Notes: a model not told the origin generated them from the sequence alone. A DNA stretch of 64,000 bases from Actinomadura montaniterrae (GCF_008923365.1 NZ_WBMR01000026.1:1-64000); one strand, 5' to 3'; positions 41,102-50,097 are shown, numbered from the stretch's first letter. Translations and numbers: made by a program.

Positions 41102-41935
41102 TCACCTGGGGTGCTTCATCGCGGCGAGGGCCGCGTCGGCGGCCCGCAGGACGGCGCCGGGCTCCGCGCCCGCCGCGGCGGCGATGTCCGCGACCAGGCC
41201 GACGTCCTTGCGGAGCAGCCCGCCGGCGTGGGCCGCGATGCGGTCGAGCGACCCGCCGCCCGAGGCGACCCGGTCGAGGGCGAAGCTCGCCCCGCTGCCG
41301 TGCGAGATCACCTCGGCCAGGCGGACCGGATCGACGTCCAGGGCGGAGCCGAGGCCGAGCGCGGTCGACGCTGTCGCGAGGTTGGCGGCGAACAGCAGGT
41401 TGTTCAGCAGCTTCGCGACCTGCCCGGACCCGACCGGCCCCATGTGGACGATCGGGTCCCCGTATGAGGCGAACACCGGGCGGCACAGGTCGACGTCCTT
41501 CTGCTCGCCGCCCGCCATCACCAGCAGGCGCCCCGCTTCCGCCGCCGGCCCGCCGCCGCTCACCGGCGCGTCGACCAGGCGCACGCCCCGGCCGGCGGCC
41601 TCGGCCGCGAGCCGCCGGCAGGTGTCGGGGTGGACGGTGCTGTGCACCGCGATCACCCCGCCCTCCCCGAGGCCGGCGAGCACGCCGTCGTCCGCGGTCA
41701 GCACCTCCTCGACCCCCGCGTCGTCGACGACGCAGACGCAGACCAGGTCGCTCGCCCGCGCCAGCTCCGCCGGGGACGCCGCCACGGACGCGCCCGTGCC
41801 GGCGAACGGCTCGAGCGTGGCCGCGCGCCGCGCCCACAGCGTGGTCGGATGTCCCGCGTCGACGATCCGGCGGGCCATCGGCCCGCCCTGGCTGCCGAGC
41901 CCGATGAAGCCGACGCGCAGGTCGGATGCGCTCAT
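41102..41935 (-). CDS. 3-hydroxyisobutyrate-dehydrogenase-like NAD(P)-dependent beta-hydroxyacid dehydrogenase
   Basis: A 277-residue protein. The Rossmann motif GFIGLGSQGGPMARRI (about residues 9-24), DAPVSGGGPAAEAGRLLVMAGG (substrate loop) and GSGQVAKLLNNLLFAANLATASTAL with the catalytic Lys are all diagnostic of the beta-hydroxyacid dehydrogenase family. It would oxidise a free beta-hydroxy acid or aldehyde-level intermediate. It lies between a hydratase and an ACAD gene, suggesting a hydroxyl group created in the same route. Confidence 0.88.
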   Translation of the reverse strand: MSASDLRVGFIGLGSQGGPMARRIVDAGHPTTLWARRAATLEPFAGTGASVAASPAELARASDLVCVCVVDDAGVEEVLTADDGVLAGLGEGGVIAVHSTVHPDTCRRLAAEAAGRGVRLVDAPVSGGGPAAEAGRLLVMAGGEQKDVDLCRPVFASYGDPIVHMGPVGSGQVAKLLNNLLFAANLATASTALGLGSALDVDPVRLAEVISHGSGASFALDRVASGGGSLDRIAAHAGGLLRKDVGLVADIAAAAGAEPGAVLRAADAALAAMKHPR

Positions 41936-41992
41936 CCGTCCTCCTCACTGAGTTCCTATGCGGTCTTTCGGTGCCGCCGCGCCGGGGCGGGG

Positions 41993-43144
41993 TCAGCCCC
42001 GGGGCAGCCCGAGGATGCGCTCGGCGATGATGTTGCGCTGGATCTCCGAGGTGCCGCCCGCGATCGTCCCGCCGAAGCTGCGCGCGTACCGCTCGAACCA
42101 GCTCGCGTAGTGGTCGGCGAGGTCCATGTGGTTGTACGGCGCGGTCAGCGTGGGGTGGACGAGCGAGTCGGGCCCGTGCTCCTCCAGCGCGTGCAGCGAC
42201 GCCTCCTGCACGGCCTCCGAGCCGAACAGCTTCAGCACCGAGAGCTCGGCGGGGTCGCGGCCGCCGGCGAGCTGCCGGTAGCCGAGCAGCCGGATCGCCT
42301 GCAGGTCCATGAGCAGCGTGGCGTACCACTCCTCGGTGCTGGGGGAGTCCTCGATCAGGTAGCTCATCCAGTCGGCGTAGCTCAGCCACAGCAGCGTCCG
42401 CTCGTGCCCGAGCGAGCCGTGCGCGACGCCCCAGCCGCCGTGCAGCGGGCCGACGAGGTTCTCGCGCGGCACCCGGACGTCGGTGAAGAAGACCTCGTTG
42501 AAGTCGTAGTCGTCGGGCGCGGCGATCGACCCGAACGGGCGCCGGACCAGCCCCTCGCTGTCGGTCGGGATCACCAGGACGCTGATGCCCTTGTGCTTGG
42601 GCGCGTCCGGGTCGGTGCGCACGAACGTCAGCAGGATGTCGGCGTCGTGCGCGCCCGACGTCCACACCTTCTGCCCGTTCACCACGAACTCGTCGCCGTC
42701 GAGGACGGCGCGGGTGCGCAGCCCGGCGAGGTCGGAGCCGGCGCCGGGCTCGCTCATCCCGAGGGCCGCGGTGATCTCGGCGCGCAGGATCGGCGCGGCC
42801 CACCGCCGCTTCTGCTCCTCGGTGCCGAAGGTCAGCAGCGACGCCGCGACGATGCCGAGGCCCTGCGGGTTGAAGCTGTGGTAGATCCGCCGCCGCGACA
42901 GCTCCTCCAGGTGGGCGAGCTGCTGCGGCAGCGTCGCGTTCCGCCCGCCGAACTCGGGCGGGTTGCCCGGCAGCAGCCAGCCCGCGTCGAACAGCTTGCG
43001 CTGCCACCGCCGCGCCCACTCGGGGATGTCCGCGCTGGACTTCGGGCGCGGGACGGCCTCCTCCGCGGAGGGCAGGTTCGCGTCGAGGAACGCGGCGAAC
43101 TCCGCGCGGAACTCCTCGATCTCGGGGTCGGGGGTGAGCTTCAT
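41993..43144 (-). CDS. Acyl-CoA dehydrogenase, larger partner of a third pair
   Basis: A 383-residue ACAD with GLGIVAASLLTFGTEEQKRRWAAPIL, LGMSEPGAGSDLAGLRTRA, VNGQKVWTSGAHDADI and the C-terminal FGGTIAGGTSEIQRNIIAERILGLPRG. The GGTSEIQ ending without YE is the same alpha-like signature as at 16640 and 19626. Overlapped by 4 bp by the smaller ACAD at 43141, giving the third heteromeric pair. The ATG at 43144 was chosen because a longer frame to 43321 is antisense-like and has no Shine-Dalgarno. Confidence 0.9.
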   Translation of the reverse strand: MKLTPDPEIEEFRAEFAAFLDANLPSAEEAVPRPKSSADIPEWARRWQRKLFDAGWLLPGNPPEFGGRNATLPQQLAHLEELSRRRIYHSFNPQGLGIVAASLLTFGTEEQKRRWAAPILRAEITAALGMSEPGAGSDLAGLRTRAVLDGDEFVVNGQKVWTSGAHDADILLTFVRTDPDAPKHKGISVLVIPTDSEGLVRRPFGSIAAPDDYDFNEVFFTDVRVPRENLVGPLHGGWGVAHGSLGHERTLLWLSYADWMSYLIEDSPSTEEWYATLLMDLQAIRLLGYRQLAGGRDPAELSVLKLFGSEAVQEASLHALEEHGPDSLVHPTLTAPYNHMDLADHYASWFERYARSFGGTIAGGTSEIQRNIIAERILGLPRG

Positions 43145-44019
43145 CGGGCGGCGCCCTTCCGCGCGTGCTCCTCCAGCAGCGCCCTGCGGTGCACGGACGC
43201 CGTGCCGAGCAGCAGGTCGCACGCCTTGGCCCGCTTGAGGTAGATCTGCAGGTCGTTCTCCCAGGTGTAGCCCATGGCGCCGAACAGCTGGTAGCCGTGC
43301 TTGAACACGACCCGCTGGCACTCCCCGGCGGACGCCTTGGCCATCAGCGCGGCCTCGCGGCGGCGCGGATCGTCCTCGGCGATGGTCAGCGCCGAGTAGT
43401 ACGCCAGCGCCCTGGCCCGCTCGATCGCCACGTGCATGTCGGCCGCCTTGTGCTTGACGGCCTGGAAGGAGCCGATCGGCACGCCGAACTGCTCGCGCCG
43501 CTTCACGTGCGCGACCGCCAGGTCCAGGATGCGCCGGCAGGCGCCCACCGCGGTGATCGCCAGCCCCATGAGGGTCAGGTCGGGGACCCCCGCGACGAGG
43601 TCCGCGGCCTCGACGTGCGCCACGTGCAGCGTCGGGTCGAAGACGGCCACGGGTTCGGCGGCGACCTCCGCGCCGCTCACCACGACCACCCCGGACCCGG
43701 TCAGCAGCGCGACCTCGTCGGCCCGGCCGGCGTCCAGGACGAACCGTCCGGTGCCGTCGCAGACCCCCGTCCCCGACCCCGCGGGCAGGCGCCCGGCGAG
43801 CGGCGCGAACCAGGTCGCCGTGGCGAGGAAGGGCGTCGGGTCGGCGACGTAGCCGAGCTCGTCCAGCACGATCGCCAGCTCGACCGGCGGCGTCTCCAGC
43901 CAGCCGAGGTCCAGGTAGGTCTTCCAGAGCTGCTCGGGCGGCAGCGACCGCGACCGCTCTACGGTCTCGCGGACCATCTCCCGCAGCAGCCGCTGGTCCT
44001 CGTCGAACTCGAAATCCAT
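43141..44019 (-). CDS. Acyl-CoA dehydrogenase, smaller partner of the third pair
   Basis: A 292-residue ACAD. MDFEFDEDQRLLREMVRETVERSRS is a normal ACAD start, the middle domain is reduced, and the C-terminal domain has LAVAHVKRREQFGVPIGSFQAVKHKAADMHVAIERARALAYY and YQLFGAMGYTWENDLQIYLKRA. This is the beta-like subunit type. Being only 292 residues it lacks much of the flavin domain, which is expected if FAD sites form at the interface with its partner at 41993. Confidence 0.88.
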   Translation of the reverse strand: MDFEFDEDQRLLREMVRETVERSRSLPPEQLWKTYLDLGWLETPPVELAIVLDELGYVADPTPFLATATWFAPLAGRLPAGSGTGVCDGTGRFVLDAGRADEVALLTGSGVVVVSGAEVAAEPVAVFDPTLHVAHVEAADLVAGVPDLTLMGLAITAVGACRRILDLAVAHVKRREQFGVPIGSFQAVKHKAADMHVAIERARALAYYSALTIAEDDPRRREAALMAKASAGECQRVVFKHGYQLFGAMGYTWENDLQIYLKRAKACDLLLGTASVHRRALLEEHARKGAAR

Positions 44020-44118
44020 GCGCCTTCGCTCCTCAGAGCCGTGCCGCGGCGGCGAGGTCCGCCGCCCGGGCCGCCGTTCGCCGGACCGCGCCGCCGTGCC
44101 GGGTCGCCTCCGGGCCGT

Positions 44119-45408
44119 TCACTGGTTCCGGCACAGGTCCTCCAACCGCTCGCGGGCCCACTCGCGCCGGGCGGGCAGGTGCTGGGTGGGCCACAGGCCG
44201 GGGGCCGGTTCGCGGCCGCGCAGCACCTCCCGCGCCACCGTGATCTTGTGGACCTCGGTCGGGCCGTCGACGACCGCCATCACCGCCGCGCCGTTCCACA
44301 TGGCCGCGAACGGCATCTCGTTGGAGACGCCGAGGGCGCCATGCAGGTGCATCGACCGGTAGACGACGTCGTGCAGGACCTTCGGCGTCAGGAACTTGAT
44401 CGCCGCGATGTCCTTCCGGACCCGCTTGTAGTCCTGGTACTCGTCGATCTGCCAGGCCGTGTACAGCACGAACAGCCGGAACTGGGTCAGCTGCGCGTAG
44501 GACTCGGCGAGGTCGGCCTGGACGAGCTGCTTGTCCGCGAGCCGGCTCCCCTGCGTCTCCCGCGAGAGGGAGCGCTCGGCCATCATGTCGAGCGCCTTCT
44601 GGCACTGGCCGACGACCCGCATCGCGTGGTGGACGCGGCCGCCGCCGAGCCGGGTCTGGGCGATCGCGAACGCCTGGCCCTCGCCGCCGAGCAGCGCGTC
44701 GCCCGGTACGCGGACGCCGTCGTAGTGGATGAGGGCGTGCATGCCCTCGTCGGTGCCCTCGCCCAGCGTCCCGACGTGCCGCTCCACCCGGACGCCCGGG
44801 GTATCGCTCGGCACCAGGAACATCGACATGCCCTTGTACGGGTTCACGTCCGGGTCCGTCACCGCCATCACGATGACGAAGCTGGAGGTGCGTGCGTTGG
44901 AGGAGAAGAACTTGCGGCCGGTGATGACCCAGTCGTCCCCGTCACGGACCGCCCGGGTCGTGAACATCGTCGGGTCGGAGCCGGCGTGCGGTTCGGTCAT
45001 CGAGAAGCAGGAGAAGCACTCGCCCTCCAGCAGCGGCTGGAGGTAGCGCTCCTTCTGCTCCTCGGTGCCGTAGCGGGCGATGATCTCGGCGTTGCCGGTG
45101 TCCGGCGCCGCGGTGCCGAACACGACGGGCGCCCAGCCGGACGAGCCGAGGATCTCGTTGATGAGCGCCAGCTTGAGCTGGCCGAACCCGCGCCCGCCGA
45201 GCTCAGGCCCGAGGTGCGGCGCCCACAGGCCCTGATCGCGCACCTGCCGCTTCAGCCCGCGGACGACGGGGCCCAGCTCGTCGTCCAGGGGGTGGAAGGC
45301 CCGTCCCGGATGCAGGATGTCCAGCGGCTCGATGCACTCCTCACGGAACCGCCTGATCCAGTCCAGCTTCTTCTCGAACTCGGGCTCGGTGCGAAACTCC
45401 CATGCCAT
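44119..45408 (-). CDS. Acyl-CoA dehydrogenase, ACAD10/11-like long type
   Basis: A 429-residue ACAD with a longer N-terminus (RRFREECIEPLDILHPG...), LLEGECFSCFSMTEPHAGSDPTMFTTRA, ITGRKFFSSNARTSSFVIVM and C-terminal AVMAVVDGPTEVHKITVAREVLRG. The DGPTEVH ending in place of YEGTSQIQ is characteristic of the ACAD10/11-type subfamily. It directly follows the synthetase gene (stop one base before its start codon), so it probably acts on that enzyme's CoA product. Confidence 0.9.
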   Translation of the reverse strand: MAWEFRTEPEFEKKLDWIRRFREECIEPLDILHPGRAFHPLDDELGPVVRGLKRQVRDQGLWAPHLGPELGGRGFGQLKLALINEILGSSGWAPVVFGTAAPDTGNAEIIARYGTEEQKERYLQPLLEGECFSCFSMTEPHAGSDPTMFTTRAVRDGDDWVITGRKFFSSNARTSSFVIVMAVTDPDVNPYKGMSMFLVPSDTPGVRVERHVGTLGEGTDEGMHALIHYDGVRVPGDALLGGEGQAFAIAQTRLGGGRVHHAMRVVGQCQKALDMMAERSLSRETQGSRLADKQLVQADLAESYAQLTQFRLFVLYTAWQIDEYQDYKRVRKDIAAIKFLTPKVLHDVVYRSMHLHGALGVSNEMPFAAMWNGAAVMAVVDGPTEVHKITVAREVLRGREPAPGLWPTQHLPARREWARERLEDLCRNQ

Positions 45409-46743
45409 TCAGACGATCCTCGTTTCGTGGTTCTCCCAGTACGTCTCCCGGAGCAGCCCCTTGCGGAGCTTCCCGCTGGGGTCCCGCGGCAGGGAGGCGG
45501 CGAAGTCGACGTCGCGCGGGCACTTGTAGTGGGCGAGGCGGTCCCTGCAGTAGGCGAGCAGTTCGTCCTTCAGTTCGTCGCGGGGCCGCTCGTCCGCGGG
45601 CTGGACGACCGCCAGCACCCGCTCGCCCATCTCCGGGTCCGGGACGCCGATCACCGCGACGTCCGCCACGGCGGGGTGCATGACGAGGACGTTCTCGGCC
45701 TCCTGCGGGTAGATGTTGACCCCGCCGGAGACGATCATGTGGGCGACCCGGTCGGTCAGGTACAGGTAGCCGTCCCCGTCGAGGCGGCCGACGTCGCCGA
45801 GGGTGCGCTCGCCGAAGTAGACGACGCCGTCGCGGACGCTGACGTCGTCGCCCGCCTTGCCGACCGAGCCGGGGTGCGCGAGCCATTCCTCCGGCCCGAT
45901 GGCGACGTGCCCGTAGCCCTCGGTGCCGGAGTAGTACTCGTGGATGATCGGGCCGAACCAGTCGAGCATCCGCCGCTTGACCTCGACCGGGCACGGGGCG
46001 GCGCTGTGGAAGACGAGTTCGAGGCTGCTCAGGTCGCGGTCGCGCAGCTCGGCGGGCAGCTTCAGCATGCGGACGAACATCGTCGGGACGAACTGGGCGT
46101 GCGTGACCCGGTGGCGTTCGATCAGCTCGAGCGCCCGGGCGGCGTCGAACCGGTCCATGACGACGAGGGTGGCGCCGAGCCGCAGCAGCGACATGCAGTA
46201 GACGAGCGGGGCGGCGTGGTAGAGCGGAGCGGGGGACAGGTAGACGCTGCCGGGGCCGATCCCGTACCGCCCGAGCCCGAGCGCGACCTTGACGCACTCG
46301 GCGGACGGGTCGCCCATGGGGCCCGCGGTGAGCTGCTTGCGGATCGCCTTCGGGCGGCCGGTCGTGCCGCCGGAGAACAGCAGCTCGCGTCCCTCGCACT
46401 CGCGGAGCGCGCTGTCGTCGACCTCCTGGGCGAGCAGCCGCTCGTAGACGTCCTCGGTGACGAGCAGCTTGCCGTCGGTCATCTCCTCGATCTCCGACGG
46501 CCGCAGGTGCGTGTTGACGGGCGTGTAGTAGAGCCCCGAGCGCTGCGCCGCCCAGGCGACCGCCAGCAGGGCGGCCCCGTTGGGCATCTGGATGGCGATG
46601 CGCTCCCCGGGGCTCATCCCGAGCGCCGCGGCCAGGTGCCGCGAGCGGGCGTCGAGCTCGCCGTAGGTCACGGTCGCGCCGTCGCTCTCGATGACCGCGA
46701 TCGCGTCGGGACGCCGTTCCGCCTGCAGGCCCAGGTGATGCAT
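45409..46743 (-). CDS. Compact acyl-CoA synthetase (ANL superfamily)
   Basis: A 444-residue ANL ligase, about 80 residues shorter than usual FadD proteins. The phosphate loop LLFSGGTTGRPKA is near residues 121-133 (normally near 180), so the shortening is in the N-terminal domain. Later motifs EYYSGTEGYGHVAI, GDVGRLDGDGYLYLTDRVAHMIVSGGVNIYPQEAE and the catalytic Lys in RDPSGKLRKGLL are intact. First gene of a six-gene minus unit. No Shine-Dalgarno is seen, and a -10-like TATTCT ends 6 bp before the ATG, so a leaderless mRNA is expected. Confidence 0.9.
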   Translation of the reverse strand: MHHLGLQAERRPDAIAVIESDGATVTYGELDARSRHLAAALGMSPGERIAIQMPNGAALLAVAWAAQRSGLYYTPVNTHLRPSEIEEMTDGKLLVTEDVYERLLAQEVDDSALRECEGRELLFSGGTTGRPKAIRKQLTAGPMGDPSAECVKVALGLGRYGIGPGSVYLSPAPLYHAAPLVYCMSLLRLGATLVVMDRFDAARALELIERHRVTHAQFVPTMFVRMLKLPAELRDRDLSSLELVFHSAAPCPVEVKRRMLDWFGPIIHEYYSGTEGYGHVAIGPEEWLAHPGSVGKAGDDVSVRDGVVYFGERTLGDVGRLDGDGYLYLTDRVAHMIVSGGVNIYPQEAENVLVMHPAVADVAVIGVPDPEMGERVLAVVQPADERPRDELKDELLAYCRDRLAHYKCPRDVDFAASLPRDPSGKLRKGLLRETYWENHETRIV

Positions 46744-46748
46744 GACGG

Positions 46749-46763
46749 GAGAATAGCATTCTC
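46749..46763. promoter_or_regulatory. Motif B operator 3, overlapping the -10 of the synthetase promoter
   Basis: GAGAATAGCATTCTC fits motif B with 6-bp arms. On the minus strand TTACTT, a 17-bp spacer and TATTCT precede the ATG at 46743, and TATTCT lies within the operator. The divergent TetR gene begins at 46853, so the same site may control the regulator. Confidence 0.8.
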
Positions 46764-46852
46764 AAGAATCGAAAGTAAGAGTCTCGGCAGCGAGAGGATC
46801 GCGAGAGCAAACAGGTATGGCTTTATCCAGTTTGAAGAGTATCGTTCTGCGG

Positions 46853-47536
46853 GTGACCGAAGTCTCCGAAGAGCCGGCCTGGCGCCGGCGGGCCGTCGAG
46901 CGGTCCACCCGCGCCGCCAAGCTCCGCGCCGAGCAGCGCGTGCAGCGCTTCCTGGACTCGGCCCAGGACCTCATCGCCGAGAAGGGGACGACGGACTTCA
47001 CCGTCCAGGAGATCGTCGAACGGTCCCAGCAGTCGCTGCGCAGCTTCTACCAGCACTTCGACGGCAAGCACGAGCTGCTGCTGGCGCTGTTCGAGGACGC
47101 GCTCGCCAGGGGCGCGCTGGAGATCCGCGACGCCGCCCTCGCCGAGGACGACCCGCTGCGCCGGCTCCGCGGCGCCGTCGAGCTGCTGTACGAGCAGTCG
47201 CGCCCGCGGCACCAGGTGGAGCGCCCGCTGTTCAGCGACTTCGCGCAGCAGCTGCTCGTCCGGCATCCCACGCAGGTGGCGGCGGCCCACCTCCCCCTCC
47301 TCGCGGTGTTCACCGAGCTGATCGAGCAGGCTGCGGCGAGCGGCGCGATCCCCGCCGGGCGCCCGCGGCGGCGGGCCTCCCTGGTGATGCAGACGATCAT
47401 GTTCGCCGCGCAGGGCAACGGCGTGCCGGCCGGCGGCCACGCCGTGCCCTTCACCTCCGCGGAGATCTGGGAGTTCTGCTACGGCGGGATCGCCGGCTCC
47501 GCGGTCGCGTCCCCCGCCGCGGATCCCGCCGACTGA
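46853..47536 (+). CDS. TetR family regulator, candidate for motif B
   Basis: A 227-residue TetR protein. The HTH lies at about residues 49-69 (FTVQEIVERSQQSLRSFYQHFDGKHELL). The C-terminal domain has RHQVERPLFSDFAQQLLVRHPTQVAAAH and ends with an Ala-rich tail. It is divergent from the synthetase whose promoter holds a motif B copy. The start is uncertain: GTG at 46853 is preferred, ATG at 46817 would add 12 residues, and neither has a strong Shine-Dalgarno. Its 3' end overlaps the convergent hydrolase gene by 58 bp. Confidence 0.87.
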   Translation: MTEVSEEPAWRRRAVERSTRAAKLRAEQRVQRFLDSAQDLIAEKGTTDFTVQEIVERSQQSLRSFYQHFDGKHELLLALFEDALARGALEIRDAALAEDDPLRRLRGAVELLYEQSRPRHQVERPLFSDFAQQLLVRHPTQVAAAHLPLLAVFTELIEQAAASGAIPAGRPRRRASLVMQTIMFAAQGNGVPAGGHAVPFTSAEIWEFCYGGIAGSAVASPAADPAD

Positions 47537-48414
47537 CGCTCGCGGGCCAGCGCGCACTCCTCCGCGAAGGCCAGGACCCTCAGGTGGTACGCCCTGGCCG
47601 ACAGCCCCAGGCTCAGGTTGTGCCCGCCCGCCTGCTCCGCGGTCTCGACGCGCGGCGCCGCGGTGAACATCGCGGCGACGTCCGCCAGGCCCGCGCGGCC
47701 CGCCCGCCACACGCCCTCGTGCTCGGCGACGGTGTAGCGCACCGGGACGCGCACCCCGGCGGCCACGGACGGGAAGTCGCGCGGCCAGGCCCGGACGACG
47801 GCGCCCTCGTAGGCGGCACCGGAAACGAGGATCCCCGCTTCCCCGGCGATGCCCTCCGGGTAGAGGTGGGCGCCGCCCCACACGAGGTCGCGCACCGTGC
47901 CCGCGAGCGGCGCCGGCGGCGGACCGCCCCGGAACCGGCTCCCCAGCAGCTCCGCCGCCGGCGGCTGGTAGTGCCGTCCGGTCCCGGAGATCTCCAGGCC
48001 CAGCAGCTCGCCGCCGCGCCCGGAGGCCGCCATCCGCACGGCCAGCTCGCAGCCCAGCGAATGGGCCACCAGGAACACGCCCGCGCCGCGAGGACGCGAC
48101 GCCAGCAGCCCGTCGATCGCGCCGTACGCGAGGTCGACCCGCGCTTCGGCGGTCGCCGTCCGGTCCGGACGCGCCGCCGAAGCGCCGTAGCCGGGACGGT
48201 CCAGCGCGATAACGGTGAAGCCGAGCGCCGAACCGGTCCGCAGCAGCGAGAGCCGGGGCCGGTTCGGCGCGTCGAAGTACGCCGCGGTCGTCGCGCCGCC
48301 GTGCAGGGCGACCACGACGGCCCTGGGCCGCGGCACCTCCGCGACCAGCGCCGACATGGGGACGCCGTCGACGTCCGCCACCCGCCGGGAAGGTCCGGCG
48401 TCCGGCGGGCTCAC
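47479..48414 (-). CDS. Alpha/beta hydrolase
   Basis: A 311-residue alpha/beta hydrolase: VVVALHGGATTAAYFD (oxyanion loop), VIALDRPGYGASAARPD, the nucleophile elbow LVAHSLGCELAVR with Ser119 and a C-terminal His in EQAGGHNLSLGLS. This matches an active esterase/C-C hydrolase-type enzyme. Its GTG overlaps the stop of the fused DUF35-thiolase gene (GTGA), so it ends the unit that starts with the SDR at 51170. It might hydrolyse an ester, lactone or CoA ester of the pathway. Confidence 0.85.
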   Translation of the reverse strand: MSPPDAGPSRRVADVDGVPMSALVAEVPRPRAVVVALHGGATTAAYFDAPNRPRLSLLRTGSALGFTVIALDRPGYGASAARPDRTATAEARVDLAYGAIDGLLASRPRGAGVFLVAHSLGCELAVRMAASGRGGELLGLEISGTGRHYQPPAAELLGSRFRGGPPPAPLAGTVRDLVWGGAHLYPEGIAGEAGILVSGAAYEGAVVRAWPRDFPSVAAGVRVPVRYTVAEHEGVWRAGRAGLADVAAMFTAAPRVETAEQAGGHNLSLGLSARAYHLRVLAFAEECALARERQSAGSAAGDATAEPAIPP

Positions 48415-50081
48415 GTGCCGGATCGCAACAGGATGACCCCGCTGGGGGTGAGGCCCCCGCTGCTCACCACCGCCACCCCGGCGTCCGCCACCTGCCGTTC
48501 GCCGCCTTCGCCGCGCAGCTGGACGATCGCCTCGTGCATCAGCCCCATCCCGTGGGTGCGCCCGTGGGAGAGCTGCCCTCCGTGGGTGTTGAGGGGCAGG
48601 ACGCCGTCGCGCGCGATGTTCTTGCCGCCGTCGAGGAAGTCCTTCGCCTCGCCGATGCCGCAGAAGCCGAGCGCCTCGATCCAGGACAGGCAGTTGATGG
48701 TGAAGCCGTCGTAGAGCAGCGCCACGTCCACGTCGGAGGGCCGCAGCGACGTGCGGGTCCACAGGTGCGCGGCCTGCCCGAGGACCTGCGGCTCGTGCGT
48801 CAGGGTGCTCTGGTCCCACTCCAGGCGCTCGACGATCTGGGTGCCGACCGCCTCCACGAGGACGGGCGGCTTCGCCAGGTCGCGCGCCGCGTCCACCGCC
48901 GACACGATGACGGCGATCGCGCCGTCGCAGGGCACGTCGCAGTCGTACAGCCCGAACGGCGTCGTGATCGGCCGCGCCTGGAGGTAGTCCTCCATGGTCA
49001 TCGGGTCGCGGTAGACGGCGGACGGGTTGAGCGCGGCGTTCGCGCGCTGGTTCAGCGCGATCCAGCCGAGCGTCTCGCGCGTCGTCCCGTAGCGGTGGAA
49101 GTGGCGCTGCGCGTTCTGCGCCAGCGTGTGCGCCGCCGACACCGCGCCGAACGGCCGGATCCAGGCGCCGCCGCCGCTGACCCGCCCGCCACCGCCCGCG
49201 CCGATCCTGCCCTGCCGCATCAGCTCGGTGTGGGTGGCCTCCCAGAGGGTCCGGAAGCACAGCACGTGCCGGGCCAGCCCGCCCGCGACCGCCAGCATCG
49301 CCGCGATCAGCGAACCGCCCGGGCCGAACGTCTCGGCGCCGCCGTTGTACCAGGTCGGGCGAATGCCGAGCGCCGACTCCAGCGCGGTGACGCCGCCTTC
49401 GGCGAACCCGCCGAACGCGCCGGCGCCCGGGTAGGTCGCCAGCCCGTCGATGTCGGCGAGGTCCAGTCCGGCGTCCGCGACCGCCTCCTCGCACGCCGCC
49501 ACCGTGAGCGACAGCGGCGGGACCATCAGGCGGCGCCCGATCCGCGACGCTCCGATGCCGCTGATCGCGACCTTGTCCTCGAACTTCTCGGTGACCGGCA
49601 TCGGCCGGACGTGCCGCGGCATCTGCTCGGGCTCGATCTCGTCGTGGGGGAGCGGCGCCGGCTCCCCCTGCTCGGCGGCCGGGCGGAACAGCGGCAGCCA
49701 CACGTCCTCGACGTTCTCGAAGACCACCTCCATGCGCATGCCGAGGCGCAGGTCGCCGGGATCGCATCCGATGGCGTTGGTGGTGAGCCGGACCCGGGGA
49801 TCCTCCTCGATCGCGACCTGCGCCACGACGTAGGGGGCGGGCAGCCCCGGCACGCGGAACCGGTGGCTGACGGTGAACCCGATGAGCGTCGCGAACCCGG
49901 ACACGGCCCGCTCGGTCATGGTGGTGCCCCGGCAGTGCCGGCAGACCGGCTGCGGCGGGTGGATCAGGGTGGCGCAGGACGCGCACTCCTGGAACCGCAG
50001 CCGCCCGTCGGCCCCGGACGTCCAGAAGAACGCGTCCAGCTCGGTGATCTCCGGCAGGGCGCGCCCCGAGGGGTCGGTCAC
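48411..50081 (-). CDS. Natural fusion of DUF35 (zinc-ribbon/OB-fold) and Ltp-like thiolase fold
   Basis: A 556-residue two-domain protein. Residues about 1-150 are DUF35: Cys33, Cys36, Cys47 and Cys50 form the zinc ribbon, followed by FATLIGFTVSHRFRVPGLPAPYVVAQVAI. Residues about 165-556 are a thiolase fold starting KVAISGIGASRIGRR, with YDGFTINCLSWIEALGFCGIGEAKDFL and LPLNTHGGQLSHGRTHGMG. Elsewhere in the window these are two genes with overlapping ends. The fusion order (DUF35 first) equals the gene order of the 26461/26031 pair. An aldolase that shortens a beta-hydroxyacyl-CoA is the best guess. Confidence 0.88.
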   Translation of the reverse strand: MTDPSGRALPEITELDAFFWTSGADGRLRFQECASCATLIHPPQPVCRHCRGTTMTERAVSGFATLIGFTVSHRFRVPGLPAPYVVAQVAIEEDPRVRLTTNAIGCDPGDLRLGMRMEVVFENVEDVWLPLFRPAAEQGEPAPLPHDEIEPEQMPRHVRPMPVTEKFEDKVAISGIGASRIGRRLMVPPLSLTVAACEEAVADAGLDLADIDGLATYPGAGAFGGFAEGGVTALESALGIRPTWYNGGAETFGPGGSLIAAMLAVAGGLARHVLCFRTLWEATHTELMRQGRIGAGGGGRVSGGGAWIRPFGAVSAAHTLAQNAQRHFHRYGTTRETLGWIALNQRANAALNPSAVYRDPMTMEDYLQARPITTPFGLYDCDVPCDGAIAVIVSAVDAARDLAKPPVLVEAVGTQIVERLEWDQSTLTHEPQVLGQAAHLWTRTSLRPSDVDVALLYDGFTINCLSWIEALGFCGIGEAKDFLDGGKNIARDGVLPLNTHGGQLSHGRTHGMGLMHEAIVQLRGEGGERQVADAGVAVVSSGGLTPSGVILLRSGT

Positions 50082-50097
50082 ATCGCCTCCTTGCCGC

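Noticed and set aside
38880-43019. A 1379-residue open frame on the minus strand
   Set aside because: It runs antisense through the LLM and hotdog genes and in a wrong frame through the hydratase, dehydrogenase and ACAD genes. Real proteins in other frames fully explain the region.
43165-48714. A 1849-residue open frame on the plus strand
   Set aside because: It is antisense to several well-defined minus-strand genes (ACADs, synthetase, hydrolase), has composition typical of GC-rich shadow frames (Arg, Gly, His, Ala) and no recognisable domain.
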